This document shows, piece by piece, positions 44,982-54,847 of a DNA stretch of 64,000 nucleotides. Made by a program: the position numbers and the translations under genes. The stretch covers positions 62,001-126,000 of the forward strand of contig DATNPK010000089.1 of NCBI GenBank assembly GCA_036703275.1. Reading direction: 5' to 3'. Origin of the DNA: Coleofasciculaceae cyanobacterium (GTDB lineage: Bacteria > Cyanobacteriota > Cyanobacteriia > Cyanobacteriales > Xenococcaceae). The notes under the pieces are model-generated. The model made no database searches and was not told the DNA's origin. It saw only the letters and a list, made by a program, of their open reading frames with translations. Position 1 is the stretch's first letter. Each line of letters starts with the position of its first letter.

Positions 44982-45259
44982 AAAACCAAAGTTAAAAAAA
45001 TAATGGTAACCTAAAATAAATTTTAAGCAAACTACAAAAAGATATACGGTTATTTAATTCTTATTGAACTACAATATAACCAATTATTTGATTCATTATT
45101 TTAATAAATATTTCTCGGTCGAAGTACTAAAAAATAACTGTCTGTCCTGATTATTCAGCTTTAACAACCAAATAATGTTGCCTTTTAAATCAATAAAGTT
45201 AAGCTATAAGTACTAGAATTACTTTGATTATTGGTTCGGTGTTAGAACTAAACCTAGAA
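44982..45259. other. AT-rich intergenic DNA downstream of the heparinase-like gene
   Basis: About 280 bases between the ATPase remnant and the next gene, both reverse strand. Nothing I can assign. Confidence 0.3.
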
Positions 45260-46858
45260 CTAAACATTTCTAGTAAGATTAAGCGATTCTTCTGAATTTA
45301 AGTTTCTCAGCCGATCGCTCAAATCCCAAGCGGGTTGCAGTTGTCCTGGTTGAAAGGTGCGACTCATGACGACATAGATTGAAGTACGATCGCAACCGAT
45401 ATCTGCTGCCACCACATTATCCCAAGACTCGGCAGTAAGGCGATCGTCAATCTGCCAATGCCCGTTTTGCCAAGACAAGCGACGAGAGAACCTAAATGGG
45501 GTTTTTTGTTTGCCTGTAATCAGAATTTTTTGTAAGCTACGTCGAATTAAATTAGGAAAATAACGCCCCAAAGACAACATTACTACTCGCAGAATAATTA
45601 AGTTCTTCGGGTTCATCTGCTTTTGTTTCGCCCAGCCAAGATTACCCACGATCGCAATTTGATCGGTGCTAAGGTGAACTTGATAATTATCTACCAAATG
45701 TCCCACTGCGTTTCTTCGTTTATTGCCATCCTGCACTAACAAAGAAAATTGAGTATCCGAAGCAACTAGCTGATTATCGCGAAATATTTTAAACACACCG
45801 CCTTTATTGAGGGCTAAATACAGTTCCGTATTGTCTCGGCGATCGATTAAAATACCCCCTTGTTTTAAATGAATCGTGCCAGAAGTACGAGGCTGTAAAG
45901 GGGGACGACTAGGGATAAAGTCACGCCAGGCTAAAAGATAATTCCAAGTATGATGTCCAATAATGCGATCGTCGGCATAGCAAGAGCCTAAACCATTGGC
46001 TAACCCCTGCAAAAAGCGGTCATTAATATTTAAAGCGACTGGTAGCCATTTACCTACTAGCTCAAATCCATGAGGGAAGAAGTTATAAGTATTGCGACTG
46101 GTATATTCTCCACCATAAGAACCATCGGGATGCACAAACTCCGCCGCTAACTTGACTGCTGAGGCGATCGCCTGTTTCAATCTTTCACTCTGGTTTAATT
46201 CATATAGCCGCGCCAAACAAGAAATAGTTAGGGTATGATATCCAGGATCGCAACCTTCATACTCAACAAACCAGCCTTCAGGATTTTGCCAGGACAATAC
46301 CTGTTCTAAACGCTCTTGCTTACTAGCATCCCAGCGATCTGTTTTAAGTAGTCTGCCGACTAACTCCAGACAAAGTACAATTAAAGCCTGATGATTAGTT
46401 AGCCGTCCGCTTTCTTGATGTTTTGCCAGCCAGTCTGCCCGTCTGCGGAAAAAATTCAGAACTGCTTCAGAATGCTCTAAGCTCATCAAATTAGTACTTT
46501 CTAGACAGGCAAGTAAAGAAAAAGCGGCTGCGCCTGCTGCTCTTTCATAGGGAAAATAGTCATCACATGAACCATTAGCATGACTACTCCAGTAAGCATA
46601 ATTAATTCCTGCTTTAACCCACTCCTCAATCATGGGCTGCTGATAATAAATATTTCCTGGAAGATTGCAATGATACGCCAAAGCTAGCGGATAAACAAAC
46701 TCCTGAGACATTCCCGCCGGAAAATCAATCACCTTATATTGCCAAAAAGTGCGATCAAAACAACCATAGGTGGGGCTATGAGGATTGCGATCTAAAAGAG
46801 TCAAAATCTTGGGAATCTGCGCCAGGGCTTCGCGAGCGAATAAATCTCTGTTACTCAT
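45260..46858 (-). CDS. Heparinase/alginate-lyase-like (alpha/alpha)-toroid protein
   Basis: The 532-residue protein has an N-terminal helical region with repeated toroid-type patterns (FPAGMSQEFVYPLALAYH, NPEGWFVEYEGCDPGYHTLTISCLARLYEL in outline, HPDGSYGGEYTSRNTYNFFPHG). The C-terminal half is beta-rich. This combination is typical of polysaccharide lyases and related enzymes. No signal peptide is seen, so a cytoplasmic or membrane-associated role in exopolysaccharide handling is possible. The substrate is unknown. Confidence 0.6.
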   Translation of the reverse strand: MSNRDLFAREALAQIPKILTLLDRNPHSPTYGCFDRTFWQYKVIDFPAGMSQEFVYPLALAYHCNLPGNIYYQQPMIEEWVKAGINYAYWSSHANGSCDDYFPYERAAGAAAFSLLACLESTNLMSLEHSEAVLNFFRRRADWLAKHQESGRLTNHQALIVLCLELVGRLLKTDRWDASKQERLEQVLSWQNPEGWFVEYEGCDPGYHTLTISCLARLYELNQSERLKQAIASAVKLAAEFVHPDGSYGGEYTSRNTYNFFPHGFELVGKWLPVALNINDRFLQGLANGLGSCYADDRIIGHHTWNYLLAWRDFIPSRPPLQPRTSGTIHLKQGGILIDRRDNTELYLALNKGGVFKIFRDNQLVASDTQFSLLVQDGNKRRNAVGHLVDNYQVHLSTDQIAIVGNLGWAKQKQMNPKNLIILRVVMLSLGRYFPNLIRRSLQKILITGKQKTPFRFSRRLSWQNGHWQIDDRLTAESWDNVVAADIGCDRTSIYVVMSRTFQPGQLQPAWDLSDRLRNLNSEESLNLTRNV

Positions 46859-47190
46859 GGAATAGCTGTTAGCTGTTAGCTGTTAGCTGTTAGCTGTTAA
46901 AAATCATCCTGCTAATTTTGGCATAAAAATACTATCTTTAGTTCAATAGTGCGATCGCTCTGACGTAGGTTCGGCAAGATCTATGTATGTAATTTTGTGT
47001 CTTTACTACTTAATTGTGCAACGTCGATAAAATGCGATCGCGCAATATATACTCAGTAAATTGCTAAATGATTTACGTCTGTTGAAATGCTCGTAGATCA
47101 CAAACATATCGATTTTATCTGGCTTTCGCTAGATGCCGTTTGATTAATCTTTGCCAAGAATAAAAGAGTAGCATTACATTATTTAACATT
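46859..47190. other. Intergenic region with heptamer repeat
   Basis: About 330 bases between divergent genes. It begins with tandem copies of the heptamer AGCTGTT at 46864-46898. GCGATCGC-type HIP1 sites lie near 46950 and 47035. No gene is seen. Confidence 0.4.
46864..46898. repeat. Tandem heptamer AGCTGTT, about 5 copies
   Basis: About five consecutive copies of the 7-base unit lie just upstream of the start of the heparinase-like gene. Short tandem heptamers are common in cyanobacterial genomes and vary in copy number by slippage. Confidence 0.85.
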
Positions 47191-47562
47191 ATGGTTTCGC
47201 AACAGTCAGGTCATCCTAGCGACCAAGAGCCAGACCAATGGCAAAAAGATTTGAACCCTGACCCGATGGCAGGTCAAAACCATGGCGTAGAGACAACTCA
47301 AGAAGATGTGTATGATTTAACTGCCTATGATCTCGAAGAACTTCATGATCGCCTCGCAGATTTTACCAAAGATGAGTTAAAAAAAATTCCCGTTCTCAAA
47401 GTTGGAACTCGTCTGCAACAGGGAGCAACCTATATTAATCTTAACGATCCTTTACGCGAGGAGTTTACGGGAATGGGAGATATGTCAGCAGAAAATAACA
47501 ATTTGATAATTCCCAAGAATAAAGTTGGTTATGAATTATGGAATCGTTTGATAAGCAGTTAA
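47191..47562 (+). CDS. Conserved cyanobacterial hypothetical protein
   Basis: The 123-residue protein has a disordered, acidic, Gln/Pro-rich N-terminus (QQSGHPSDQEPDQW) and an ordered C-terminus (YDLEELHDRLADFTKDELKKIPVLKVG, then NNLIIPKNKVGYELW in outline). It resembles small cyanobacterial proteins of unknown role. No motif is recognised. The palindrome at 47581-47622 lies 18 bases after its stop. Confidence 0.6.
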   Translation: MVSQQSGHPSDQEPDQWQKDLNPDPMAGQNHGVETTQEDVYDLTAYDLEELHDRLADFTKDELKKIPVLKVGTRLQQGATYINLNDPLREEFTGMGDMSAENNNLIIPKNKVGYELWNRLISS

Positions 47563-48022
47563 AAATTGAGTGAAGGCAAAAGGATAAATAGCAAGTAGTT
47601 TAAACTACTTGCTATTTATCCTAATGCAATGCAACAACTTATATTAATTCTCGCGCCTTAGATAAAGAAATAAATATCAAAATATTAAACGAGCGCGATC
47701 GATAACTTACCAAAAACTTAGACGTGGTTGCCAAACAGATCAATCATCTATGTTTATCTGCGTGCTGTTCGAGAAGCCTAACGGCTACATCTGTAAACAC
47801 GATGAGCCAAAAGCGATCGCGGTTGCCATAGAACTAATCTCACTCCCTACCGATAAATCCATCTGTGTTTATCTGCCTTCATCTGTGCGACGCGTCGCAA
47901 ATCATGCACGGGCATATCCTTTAGGGGACTTTTATACAGCAAGATTTCAGACAGATAAGTCCATAACAAAACCTCTAATTGCTTTTGCTCAATAACATTA
48001 ATTAATTAATCTCAATTTTCCA
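47563..48022. other. Intergenic region with palindrome and degenerate repeats
   Basis: About 460 bases. After the palindrome, segments of the type CATCTGTGTTTATCTGC recur imperfectly near 47750, 47788 and 47860. This looks like degenerate interspersed repeat rather than coding DNA, so I do not call the open frame there. Confidence 0.45.
47581..47622. repeat. Perfect 42-bp palindrome
   Basis: The 21 bases 47581-47601 (AGGATAAATAGC...) are the exact reverse complement of 47602-47622 with no spacer, centred on GTTTAAAC. It follows the gene at 47191 closely and could form a terminator hairpin in RNA, but it is unusually long and perfect. Confidence 0.9.
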
Positions 48023-49081
48023 ATGCTTATTAGCTCTACTAAACCCAAGACTACTCAATCCAAAACAAAACTCTGGTTACCCAAGCAAGTACTAGTGACT
48101 CCTGCTGCTTATGCCGAAGACTGGGGACAAGAAATTATTAAAAGAGTAGAATCTTTTAACATTCCCGTTATCAAGCTTAGACAAAATAGGATTACAGGAT
48201 TGCGAGGTAAAAATGAGCGAGAAACTTATGCGATCGCCAAAAATACCTTAGCCATAGTCAATGCACCACCCAGCCAGCTAAAACTAACCCCCATACCACC
48301 TTCTGCTGATTGGCAATTTCATTTGGCGCAGGGTTGTCCTGCACACTGCCAATATTGTTATTTAGCGGGGAGTCTGTCTAATGTTCCCGTGGTCAAAGTT
48401 TATGCCAATCTACCGCAAATTTTGGCTAATCTTAGCAATTATGAGCAAGAAGAGCATCATACTACCTATGAGGTTAGTTGCTATACAGATCCCCTGGGAA
48501 TTGAACACCTAACTGGTAGTTTAGCTGAGTGCATTCGCTATTTTGGTACTAGGAGTAGTGCTTCTTTGCGCTGGGTTAGTAAATTCGATTATGTAGATCA
48601 ACTATTAGATTTACCCCATAATGGACATACTCATTGTCGCGTTAGCGTTAATGCCGATCCTGTAAGTCATTCGCTCGAAGGTGGCACTGCTAGGGTATCA
48701 CAGAGATTGCAGGCAATACGTAAATTAGCTTTGAATGGTTATCCTATAGGAATAGTCCTTGCACCAATTATGGCGATCGTTGACTGGCAACAACATTACG
48801 CTAATCTATTTGAACAGATTGCCCAAACCTTAGATCTAGATTGCGATCTTACTTTTGAATTAATTACCCATCGCTTTACCCCTAAATCGAAAGAGGTATT
48901 GCAAACATGGTATCCCAACAGTAAATTGGATTTAGAAGAGGATGATCGCACTCACAAGCGCAATAAATTTGGTGGGGTAAAATACGTCTACAAGAAAGAC
49001 ACGATGCAAGAACTACAAGATTTTATTCAGACTCAAATCAACACCAAGTTTCCTCAAGCTAAGATTTTATATTGGACTTAA
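48023..49081 (+). CDS. Radical SAM protein of the spore photoproduct lyase-like family
   Basis: The 352-residue protein carries the cluster motif CPAHCQYCYLAG (C-x3-C-x2-C) and segments typical of SPL-like proteins (YEVSCYTDPLGIEHLTGSL, RVSVNADPVSHSLEGGT, ITHRFTPKSKEVL). True spore photoproduct lyases repair spore-specific thymine dimers in Firmicutes; cyanobacterial relatives have an unproven role, possibly DNA repair. The length is typical. tRNA-Cys follows on the other strand. Confidence 0.85.
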   Translation: MLISSTKPKTTQSKTKLWLPKQVLVTPAAYAEDWGQEIIKRVESFNIPVIKLRQNRITGLRGKNERETYAIAKNTLAIVNAPPSQLKLTPIPPSADWQFHLAQGCPAHCQYCYLAGSLSNVPVVKVYANLPQILANLSNYEQEEHHTTYEVSCYTDPLGIEHLTGSLAECIRYFGTRSSASLRWVSKFDYVDQLLDLPHNGHTHCRVSVNADPVSHSLEGGTARVSQRLQAIRKLALNGYPIGIVLAPIMAIVDWQQHYANLFEQIAQTLDLDCDLTFELITHRFTPKSKEVLQTWYPNSKLDLEEDDRTHKRNKFGGVKYVYKKDTMQELQDFIQTQINTKFPQAKILYWT

Positions 49082-49168
49082 TCTAACGTCTAGATCGCCA
49101 ACACAATTGCGTGCCGATTTCTGTTAGATGCACAAATATTAGACTGCTTGAGGCACAACGCTAATCAA

Positions 49169-49239
49169 GGCGACACCCAGATTCGAACTGGGGGATAGTG
49201 GATTTGCAATCCACGGCCTTACCACTTGGCTATGTCGCC
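49169..49239 (-). tRNA. trnC: tRNA-Cys (GCA)
   Basis: The reverse strand folds as a 71-nt tRNA: acceptor GGCGACA pairing with TGTCGCC, D arm TAGCCAAGTGGTAAGGC, anticodon loop TTGCAAA with GCA, and T arm CCCAGTTCGAATCTGGG. CCA is not encoded. Confidence 0.95.
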
Positions 49240-49311
49240 ACCCTGCTAATAACGCTTAATTAGTATATCAAACTTTATTCACTATTAACCTGGGCTGGAA
49301 TGAAAATATTT

Positions 49312-49773
49312 CTAACAGATAGAAGGTTGCTTTTCCTTAGTGCTTGATACTGCTTTTGACAAGGTTAATTGCGTTCCATCTCTGTTCCAATGTACGCTAT
49401 CAAAAACTTCGTGTAAAATCGAAAAGCCTCTGCCATTCTCTGATTCATCTATTGGTAATTCTTTACCCCGATCGGGGCAACTGTTAAAACTTTTAAATCC
49501 TTCTGTAAAGCCGCCGCCTTCATCGGCAATTACCCATGAATATTCTGTATTGGTAACTGTAAATCTAACAATAATAGTTTTGCTAGGATCTAGTTTATTA
49601 CCGTGCTTAGCTGCATTAACTAATGCTTCTTGTAATCCTAATCTTACTTCTGCTCGCCATTCTAGAGGTACGCTTACTAAGAGTAAATCGAGAACAGGAC
49701 AAAGATAGAGTGTTGAAGTGAAGCTCATAGTAGTCCACTTGCTTCTATTCCAAGGAATAGGGATGGCAATCAC
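49312..49773 (-). CDS. HATPase_c-domain anti-sigma-factor-like protein (RsbW type)
   Basis: The 153-residue protein is a GHKL ATPase domain with N-box LQEALVNAAKHGNK and G1 motif DEGGGF, and the later GRGFSIL glycine loop. That set defines RsbW/SpoIIAB-like serine kinases or anti-sigma factors. No sigma factor or anti-anti-sigma gene is adjacent. The first 15 residues (MIAIPIPWNRSKWTT) look genuine for cyanobacterial homologues, so I keep the long start. Confidence 0.82.
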   Translation of the reverse strand: MIAIPIPWNRSKWTTMSFTSTLYLCPVLDLLLVSVPLEWRAEVRLGLQEALVNAAKHGNKLDPSKTIIVRFTVTNTEYSWVIADEGGGFTEGFKSFNSCPDRGKELPIDESENGRGFSILHEVFDSVHWNRDGTQLTLSKAVSSTKEKQPSIC

Positions 49774-50128
49774 TAATTTATACCTCTAGGTTAAACTGTA
49801 GGATTTGTGCTGTTGGAAACTGACGATTATATCTCTTGTGTCAATTTTAGAGTCGATTTAGTGACATTAACTTAAGTATTAAAGCTAGTTAAATTGGCAT
49901 TTGCTAGCTGAAAAGAAACTTCCTGTTTCCTCCAGATTAGTATTTTTGCCGGTTAAAATTATTAGTTATTAGTTTTTACAGCCTCATCATGGCAGTAATT
50001 CCTTTAGTTTGTTGGCGAATCTAACAGCTAAAGTCATAGTCTTCCTCTTGAGGTTTGAACAGATGCTTACATCCCCGATATTATTAATTATACTAAATTT
50101 TACCAACAAAACAGATTAAAATCTTGAA
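49774..50128. other. Intergenic region upstream of the HATPase gene
   Basis: About 350 bases between two reverse-strand genes, holding the HATPase promoter. AT-rich, no gene or clear hairpin seen. Confidence 0.3.
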
Positions 50129-51490
50129 CTATTGCCTATTCAAAATGACGCAACACTCGACATGAGTGGTTTGAGGAAAGAAATCAACAGGTTGAATCTG
50201 AACTGGCTGATACATCTTCGACTGACATAATAGTTTGATATCTCTTGCCAAGGTTGCTGGTTGGCAACTGATGTATGCAATACGCGAAGGTTGCAAATTT
50301 AAGATAGCCGTAATTACCTCAGGATCGCAGCCTTTGCGGGGTGGATCGAGCAGCAAAATATCTGGTTGAAGCTCGATTTGTTCGAGACAGTGTTTGACCC
50401 TTCCAGAATAAAAAGTTGCGTTTTTGATTTGGTTGATCTTAGCGTTGTTATTTGCCTGTTCGATCGAAGCAGGATTAAGTTCTATTCCGATAACCTGGCT
50501 TACTTTTCGAGCCAAAGGTAAGCTAAAAGTGCCAACACCACAGTAAGCATCGATAATAGTTTCATTTCCGATTAAGTTTAATTGTTCAATAATCGCCTGA
50601 AGTAATAATTCTGCTGCGCTGGTATTAACCTGAAAAAAAGTATCCGCAGCAATGTGCAATTCAACTCCTGCAAAGATCTCCCGAAGATAAGATTTACCCG
50701 CAACGGTATGGGTTATTTTACCTAAAATAGCATTAGTGCGATCGCTGTTGATATTTAAACAAACTCCCACTAGTCCAGGATATTTATCCAACCAAAGCTG
50801 TGCTTGCTCTTCAATCCCAACTAACTTGGGATCGGTGGTTACCAAAGTAAGCAAAATTTCCCCAGTATTGCTGCCAATTCTGAGAGATAAATGACGTAAC
50901 TTTCCCTGATGATTAGTTTCGTTATAGATCGACCATCCTCGCTGCTGAATATCCTGTTTGACCTCTTTTAGCAATGGATGTAAACGCTCATCCTGTACGG
51001 GACACTGATTAAGATTAACTAACTTATGGCTACTGTAGCGATAATAACCAGCCTGCACTTGTCCTGTAGCGGATCTGGCTAGAGGGTATGTAGATTTATT
51101 GCGGTAATTCAGAGCATCCGATGTATATAGAATTGGCTGCACCTGAATATCTGGGAAACCACCTATCCGTTGAAAAGCCTGGATTACCTGCTGACGTTTT
51201 GCTTCACGTTGATAATCCATGTCTATATGCTGCCACTGACAACCACCACACTTATCAGCCACAATACATTTAGGACGTATACGCTGCGGAGATGGATTCA
51301 GCAACTGCTGAACTGTACCCTTGGCAAATTTAGCTTTAGACTGAATTATTTTAGTAGTGATGCGATCGCCTGTTACTGTATTAGGTACAAAAACAACTCT
51401 CCCTTCATGTCTACCTACCCCTTCGCCACTGCTATTGAGATCGGTTATTTCTAGTTCAACTGTTTGACCTTGCTGTAATTTTTGGTTCAT
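50129..51490 (-). CDS. rlmD: 23S rRNA (uracil-C5)-methyltransferase RlmD-like (RumA/TrmA family)
   Basis: The 453-residue protein has an N-terminal TRAM domain (VELEITDLNSSGEGVGRHEG), an Fe-S cysteine group (CIVADKCGGCQWQH plus a later Cys in NQCPVQDE) and a SAM methyltransferase domain. Motifs IIDAYCGVGTFSLPLA and LLLDPPRKGCDPEV are visible; the catalytic cysteine is in YISCQPATLARD. It methylates uracil in 23S rRNA. The length is normal. It is transcribed with the P450 gene upstream, about 70 bases apart. Confidence 0.92.
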   Translation of the reverse strand: MNQKLQQGQTVELEITDLNSSGEGVGRHEGRVVFVPNTVTGDRITTKIIQSKAKFAKGTVQQLLNPSPQRIRPKCIVADKCGGCQWQHIDMDYQREAKRQQVIQAFQRIGGFPDIQVQPILYTSDALNYRNKSTYPLARSATGQVQAGYYRYSSHKLVNLNQCPVQDERLHPLLKEVKQDIQQRGWSIYNETNHQGKLRHLSLRIGSNTGEILLTLVTTDPKLVGIEEQAQLWLDKYPGLVGVCLNINSDRTNAILGKITHTVAGKSYLREIFAGVELHIAADTFFQVNTSAAELLLQAIIEQLNLIGNETIIDAYCGVGTFSLPLARKVSQVIGIELNPASIEQANNNAKINQIKNATFYSGRVKHCLEQIELQPDILLLDPPRKGCDPEVITAILNLQPSRIAYISCQPATLARDIKLLCQSKMYQPVQIQPVDFFPQTTHVECCVILNRQ

Positions 51491-51559
51491 TTATTTAGGA
51501 TAAATTATTTCAATGAAGATATTTAATCAGATTCGAGCAAGATGAGACTGATAACTAAT

Positions 51560-52891
51560 TTATCGGCGACTAAAGTTAACTTTTAAACCATCGCGGGGAT
51601 GAGGAGTAGGGACAGTTACTAATGCTAAGTTTTGATTGGATAATAGTTCCCACTGATAATTTTGCAACAACTTGGAGGCAAATAGGCGCATTTCCAACCG
51701 AGCGAACTCTTTACCGATACATTCTCTTAAGCCACCGCCAAAGGGAATATAGCCAAAGCTAGCTTGCTTATCCGCTGGCTGTTTGGGTGCAAACCGATCT
51801 GGATCGAAGCGATCGCTTTGGGGATAAATCTCTTCGTCTTTGTGGGTTTGAGCAATTTGATATTGAATATTCCAGCCTTGAGGAATCCGATAGCCACCAA
51901 ATTCAAAAGTTTCTACCGCTTGCCTAAAGCCACCACCTACAGGCGGAATTAAACGCATAACTTCTTTTAGCACCTGTTCGAGATAAGTCATCGCTTTGAG
52001 ATCTTCTAGTGTTGGAGTACCAGTTATGTTTAACTGATTTTGTTCTTCCACAAGACGCTGCATGACTTTAGGATGTTGTGCGGTTAAAAGACAAAAAGAG
52101 GCGATCGCACTAGTTAAGGTTTCGTGTCCTGCAAACAACAGTAACAATATCTGATCTTTTAATTCTTCTAAACTGAGACTATTCCCATCCTCATCTTCGG
52201 CTTGAATCAGTAACCCTAACGCATCTTTTCCAGGATTATCATTCTGCCGACGTTTGAGAATAATCTGCTCAAGTTTTTCCAGTAACTTCCGACGCGCTGT
52301 TAAAGCCTTGCCAAATTTAGTCCAGGGTAAAGAAATCGGAATCGTAAACAAACCCGCACACCAATCTTCAAAATAGTGTCCGACAGAACTTTGTGAACCA
52401 CCGTCGGTACTGACAAACAAATTACTGGCAATATCGAAAGTATAGTTGCGCAATTCTGGATACCAGGTAAACATACCTGCCGCTTCCCACTTTTGCAGAT
52501 AATTGTTCGTAATCTTTTCCATCGTAGGAATATAGCTAGCTAAAGCTCTAGGCTGAAACGCCTCATACAGTAGCTTACGTCGCGAAGTATGAAAGCTACC
52601 GTTATTAACCGATAAAGAGTTTTTGCCTAATAAAACTCTGGTACTTTTCGGCCAAGTAGAGACTACATACTTATTCTCATGGCGAAATAAAAAAGTATTA
52701 GCTTCTGAACCGATCATCATCACCGTCGGACTACCGAAGACTTTGGTTTGATAAACCTTGCCGTATTTCTCAACTCGTTTTTGATTAAAGTCTCGATCGT
52801 TCAAAAAGGCGATCGTTTCACCAATAAAAGGCAATCCAGTTTTACCAGGAGGTTCGGGTAAAGAATTTAATTTACTCTCACTTATAGTCAT
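51560..52891 (-). CDS. Cytochrome P450 (CYP120-like)
   Basis: The 443-residue protein has the heme-binding loop FGGGLRECIGKEFARLE with the cysteine ligand, the oxygen-binding helix LFAGHETLTSAIAS, and the ExxR motif in LKEVMRLIPP. The N-terminus LPEPPGKTGLPFIGETI is typical of cyanobacterial CYP120, whose Synechocystis member hydroxylates retinoic acid. There is no membrane anchor. The substrate here is not known. Confidence 0.9.
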   Translation of the reverse strand: MTISESKLNSLPEPPGKTGLPFIGETIAFLNDRDFNQKRVEKYGKVYQTKVFGSPTVMMIGSEANTFLFRHENKYVVSTWPKSTRVLLGKNSLSVNNGSFHTSRRKLLYEAFQPRALASYIPTMEKITNNYLQKWEAAGMFTWYPELRNYTFDIASNLFVSTDGGSQSSVGHYFEDWCAGLFTIPISLPWTKFGKALTARRKLLEKLEQIILKRRQNDNPGKDALGLLIQAEDEDGNSLSLEELKDQILLLLFAGHETLTSAIASFCLLTAQHPKVMQRLVEEQNQLNITGTPTLEDLKAMTYLEQVLKEVMRLIPPVGGGFRQAVETFEFGGYRIPQGWNIQYQIAQTHKDEEIYPQSDRFDPDRFAPKQPADKQASFGYIPFGGGLRECIGKEFARLEMRLFASKLLQNYQWELLSNQNLALVTVPTPHPRDGLKVNFSRR

Positions 52892-53150
52892 GTTTTTACC
52901 TTCAGTAGCCAGTACTGTTGCAGCTAACTTATATTTTCTCAGTTTTTGATTGATCGAATCTTGCTAATAATCTTCCAGTTTGATAAGCTTTGTTGTAGTC
53001 TGGGAGTAAGTTTAAGAATTCCATCACGCTCTTTTTCTTTGGCAGTAATATTATCTCCTAAACAAACAAGCCTAAGCATAAGAAAAATTTATTTAGATTT
53101 AGATATTTGTCGTTTTTGGCAATTATTAGCGATCGCTTTAAAGTCGATCA

Positions 53151-53420
53151 TTAATTAAACAACCAGCTAGTTATGGGTTGACTAAAAATATTAGCCACTA
53201 TTGCTAAAGCGATCGTCACTAAGATCCATTTGATAGATCCCAAAGTGCGATCAATACTTTCAACTTTGGGCTTGACAAAAGCCATATCTTGCTTTTGTTA
53301 TGATACGTCTTGCTTGAGTTGTGATATGTCCTGTTCTACTATGACCAACCTTTCGGAGTTTTTAATTAGCTGCTGTAAGATTGCTCCCTCATATTGTTGC
53401 TTAGATTCAACGTTTGCCAC
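53151..53420 (-). pseudogene. Small coiled-coil/membrane protein gene with in-frame ochre stop
   Basis: From a GTG at 53420, preceded by AGGAG, 40 codons encode a helical segment (QQYEGAILQQLIKNSERLV, then EQDISQLKQDVS). An in-frame TAA at 53298-53300 follows. The same frame continues with VKPKVESIDRTLGSIKWILV and a membrane helix (VTIALAIVANIF), and stops at 53151-53153. The intact product would be about 89 residues: coiled coil plus C-terminal anchor. One stop codon is the only lesion, so decay is recent or the stop is a sequencing error. Confidence 0.6.
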
Positions 53421-53435
53421 TTTCTATTTTTTCTC

Positions 53436-54242
53436 CTACTTACCTAGTTCTTTAGATCTAGCTGTAGCAGTCTTAACTGCCTCAATTAACGCCGAACGAA
53501 ACCCTGCACTTTCTAATTTAGCAACTCCCGCGATCGTTGTTCCTCCAGGACTCGTCACCCGATCTTTGAGGACTCCTGGGTGTATACCTGTCTCTTTTAC
53601 TAAAGTTGCTGTACCCAATACTGTTTGGGTTGCTAACTGAAGAGCGATCGCTCTGGGTAATCCTGAAGCTACACCACCATCTGCCAAAGCCTCAATTGCC
53701 AGTGCCACAAAAGCAGGACCCGAACCTGATAATCCAGTTACGGCATCGAGCAAAGATTCTGGTACTTCTACTACTTCTCCTACGGCGGTAAAAATAGATT
53801 TAGCTCGTTCAATGTGTTGCTCTTTAGCGTATGTTCCTGAAGCGATCGCGCTCATCCCTGCACCTACTGTAGCGGGAGTATTGGGCATGACGCGAATTAC
53901 TGACTGCTGCGGAAAAGCTGCTTCTAGTTTATCTATAGTTACTCCTGCCAAAATCGAAATAACGGTGCTGTTGGTATTGGGAGTAATGTCAACGACAACT
54001 GAATTAAATGTTTGAGGCTTAACGGCAAGTAATAGTATTTCAGCAGCAGATATAGCAGCCTGATTGTCTGCCGTAACTTGAACTTGGTATTTTTGGGCTA
54101 AAAAATCTCTTCTTTCTGCTCTAGGTTCGCTAACTAATACGGTATTAGCAGCAAAAACTTGTTGCTTTAAAAGGCGGGATAATATAGCTTCTGCCATTAC
54201 CCCGCCACCAATAATACTGAGGCAAATACTATTAGATTTCAT
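53436..54242 (-). CDS. proC: Pyrroline-5-carboxylate reductase
   Basis: The 268-residue protein has the dinucleotide-binding start LSIIGGGVMAEAIL, the segment VIRVMPNTPATVGAGM and the signature LRDRVTSPGGTTIAG in the form VLKDRVTSPGGTTIAGV. It reduces pyrroline-5-carboxylate to proline with NAD(P)H in the cytoplasm. It sits 29 bases downstream of sepF on the same strand, as in many cyanobacteria. Confidence 0.95.
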   Translation of the reverse strand: MKSNSICLSIIGGGVMAEAILSRLLKQQVFAANTVLVSEPRAERRDFLAQKYQVQVTADNQAAISAAEILLLAVKPQTFNSVVVDITPNTNSTVISILAGVTIDKLEAAFPQQSVIRVMPNTPATVGAGMSAIASGTYAKEQHIERAKSIFTAVGEVVEVPESLLDAVTGLSGSGPAFVALAIEALADGGVASGLPRAIALQLATQTVLGTATLVKETGIHPGVLKDRVTSPGGTTIAGVAKLESAGFRSALIEAVKTATARSKELGK

Positions 54243-54271
54243 AATCTAATAATACTATTGATTCATTGAAC

Positions 54272-54847
54272 TTACTGAGCTGCTGCATTGGGCTGTTGTC
54301 CCCAGGCATCAGGAGCAGGAACAGATCGACGTACATGAGTTTCTGGAGTGTGTACATCTTTCAAAATTCCCGAAAGACTACTGACTTTAACCGAGCTTGG
54401 AGTAAACAAAAAGATGCTTTCGCCAACTCTTTCTTGATGACCATCCATAGCATAAGTGCCGCCAGCAATAAAATCAACGGCTCTTTGAGCTTCTTCTGGG
54501 TTCATGACATTCAGATTCAATACTACTGACTTACGTTCGCGCAACGCTAGAATAACCTGAGGCATTTCTTCAAAAGAATGGGGTTCAATAACTACTACTT
54601 CTGAATTTCCGTTGGCTAATCCTGGCATACCGATCACATTATTTAGCTTCATTTCTTGTTTGCGGTTATTTTTCTGGTTGCTGGGAGATGATACTTTGGT
54701 TAGTTCTGGTTGAGTGTGAGATGCCGAAGAGTTAAGAAATGCTTGAGAATCCATTTCTTCCTGAGCAGGATCGTATTCGGCATAATTTTCATCTTCACCC
54801 TCGTATCCGTTTTCAATTCCAAAAAATTCTTTTAATGTATTAAACAT
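54272..54847 (-). CDS. sepF: Cell division protein SepF (Cdv2)
   Basis: The 191-residue protein has an N-terminal region [12 protein letters not shown], a long disordered linker and the SepF domain (about 85-170: [29 protein letters not shown] in outline, [20 protein letters not shown]-type [10 protein letters not shown]). SepF binds and organises FtsZ at the division site. The gene cluster with pipY, pipX and proC is a known cyanobacterial arrangement. Confidence 0.95.
   Translation of the reverse strand: MFNTLKEFFGIENGYEGEDENYAEYDPAQEEMDSQAFLNSSASHTQPELTKVSSPSNQKNNRKQEMKLNNVIGMPGLANGNSEVVVIEPHSFEEMPQVILALRERKSVVLNLNVMNPEEAQRAVDFIAGGTYAMDGHQERVGESIFLFTPSSVKVSSLSGILKDVHTPETHVRRSVPAPDAWGQQPNAAAQ

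Noticed and set aside
47750-47995. An 81-codon plus-strand frame
   Set aside because: It consists of degenerate repeat of the CATCTGTGTTTATCTGC type and has no protein-family pattern.
52946-53158. A 70-codon plus-strand frame between the P450 and the broken small gene
   Set aside because: No family features; the opposite strand at its right end carries the better-supported broken gene.
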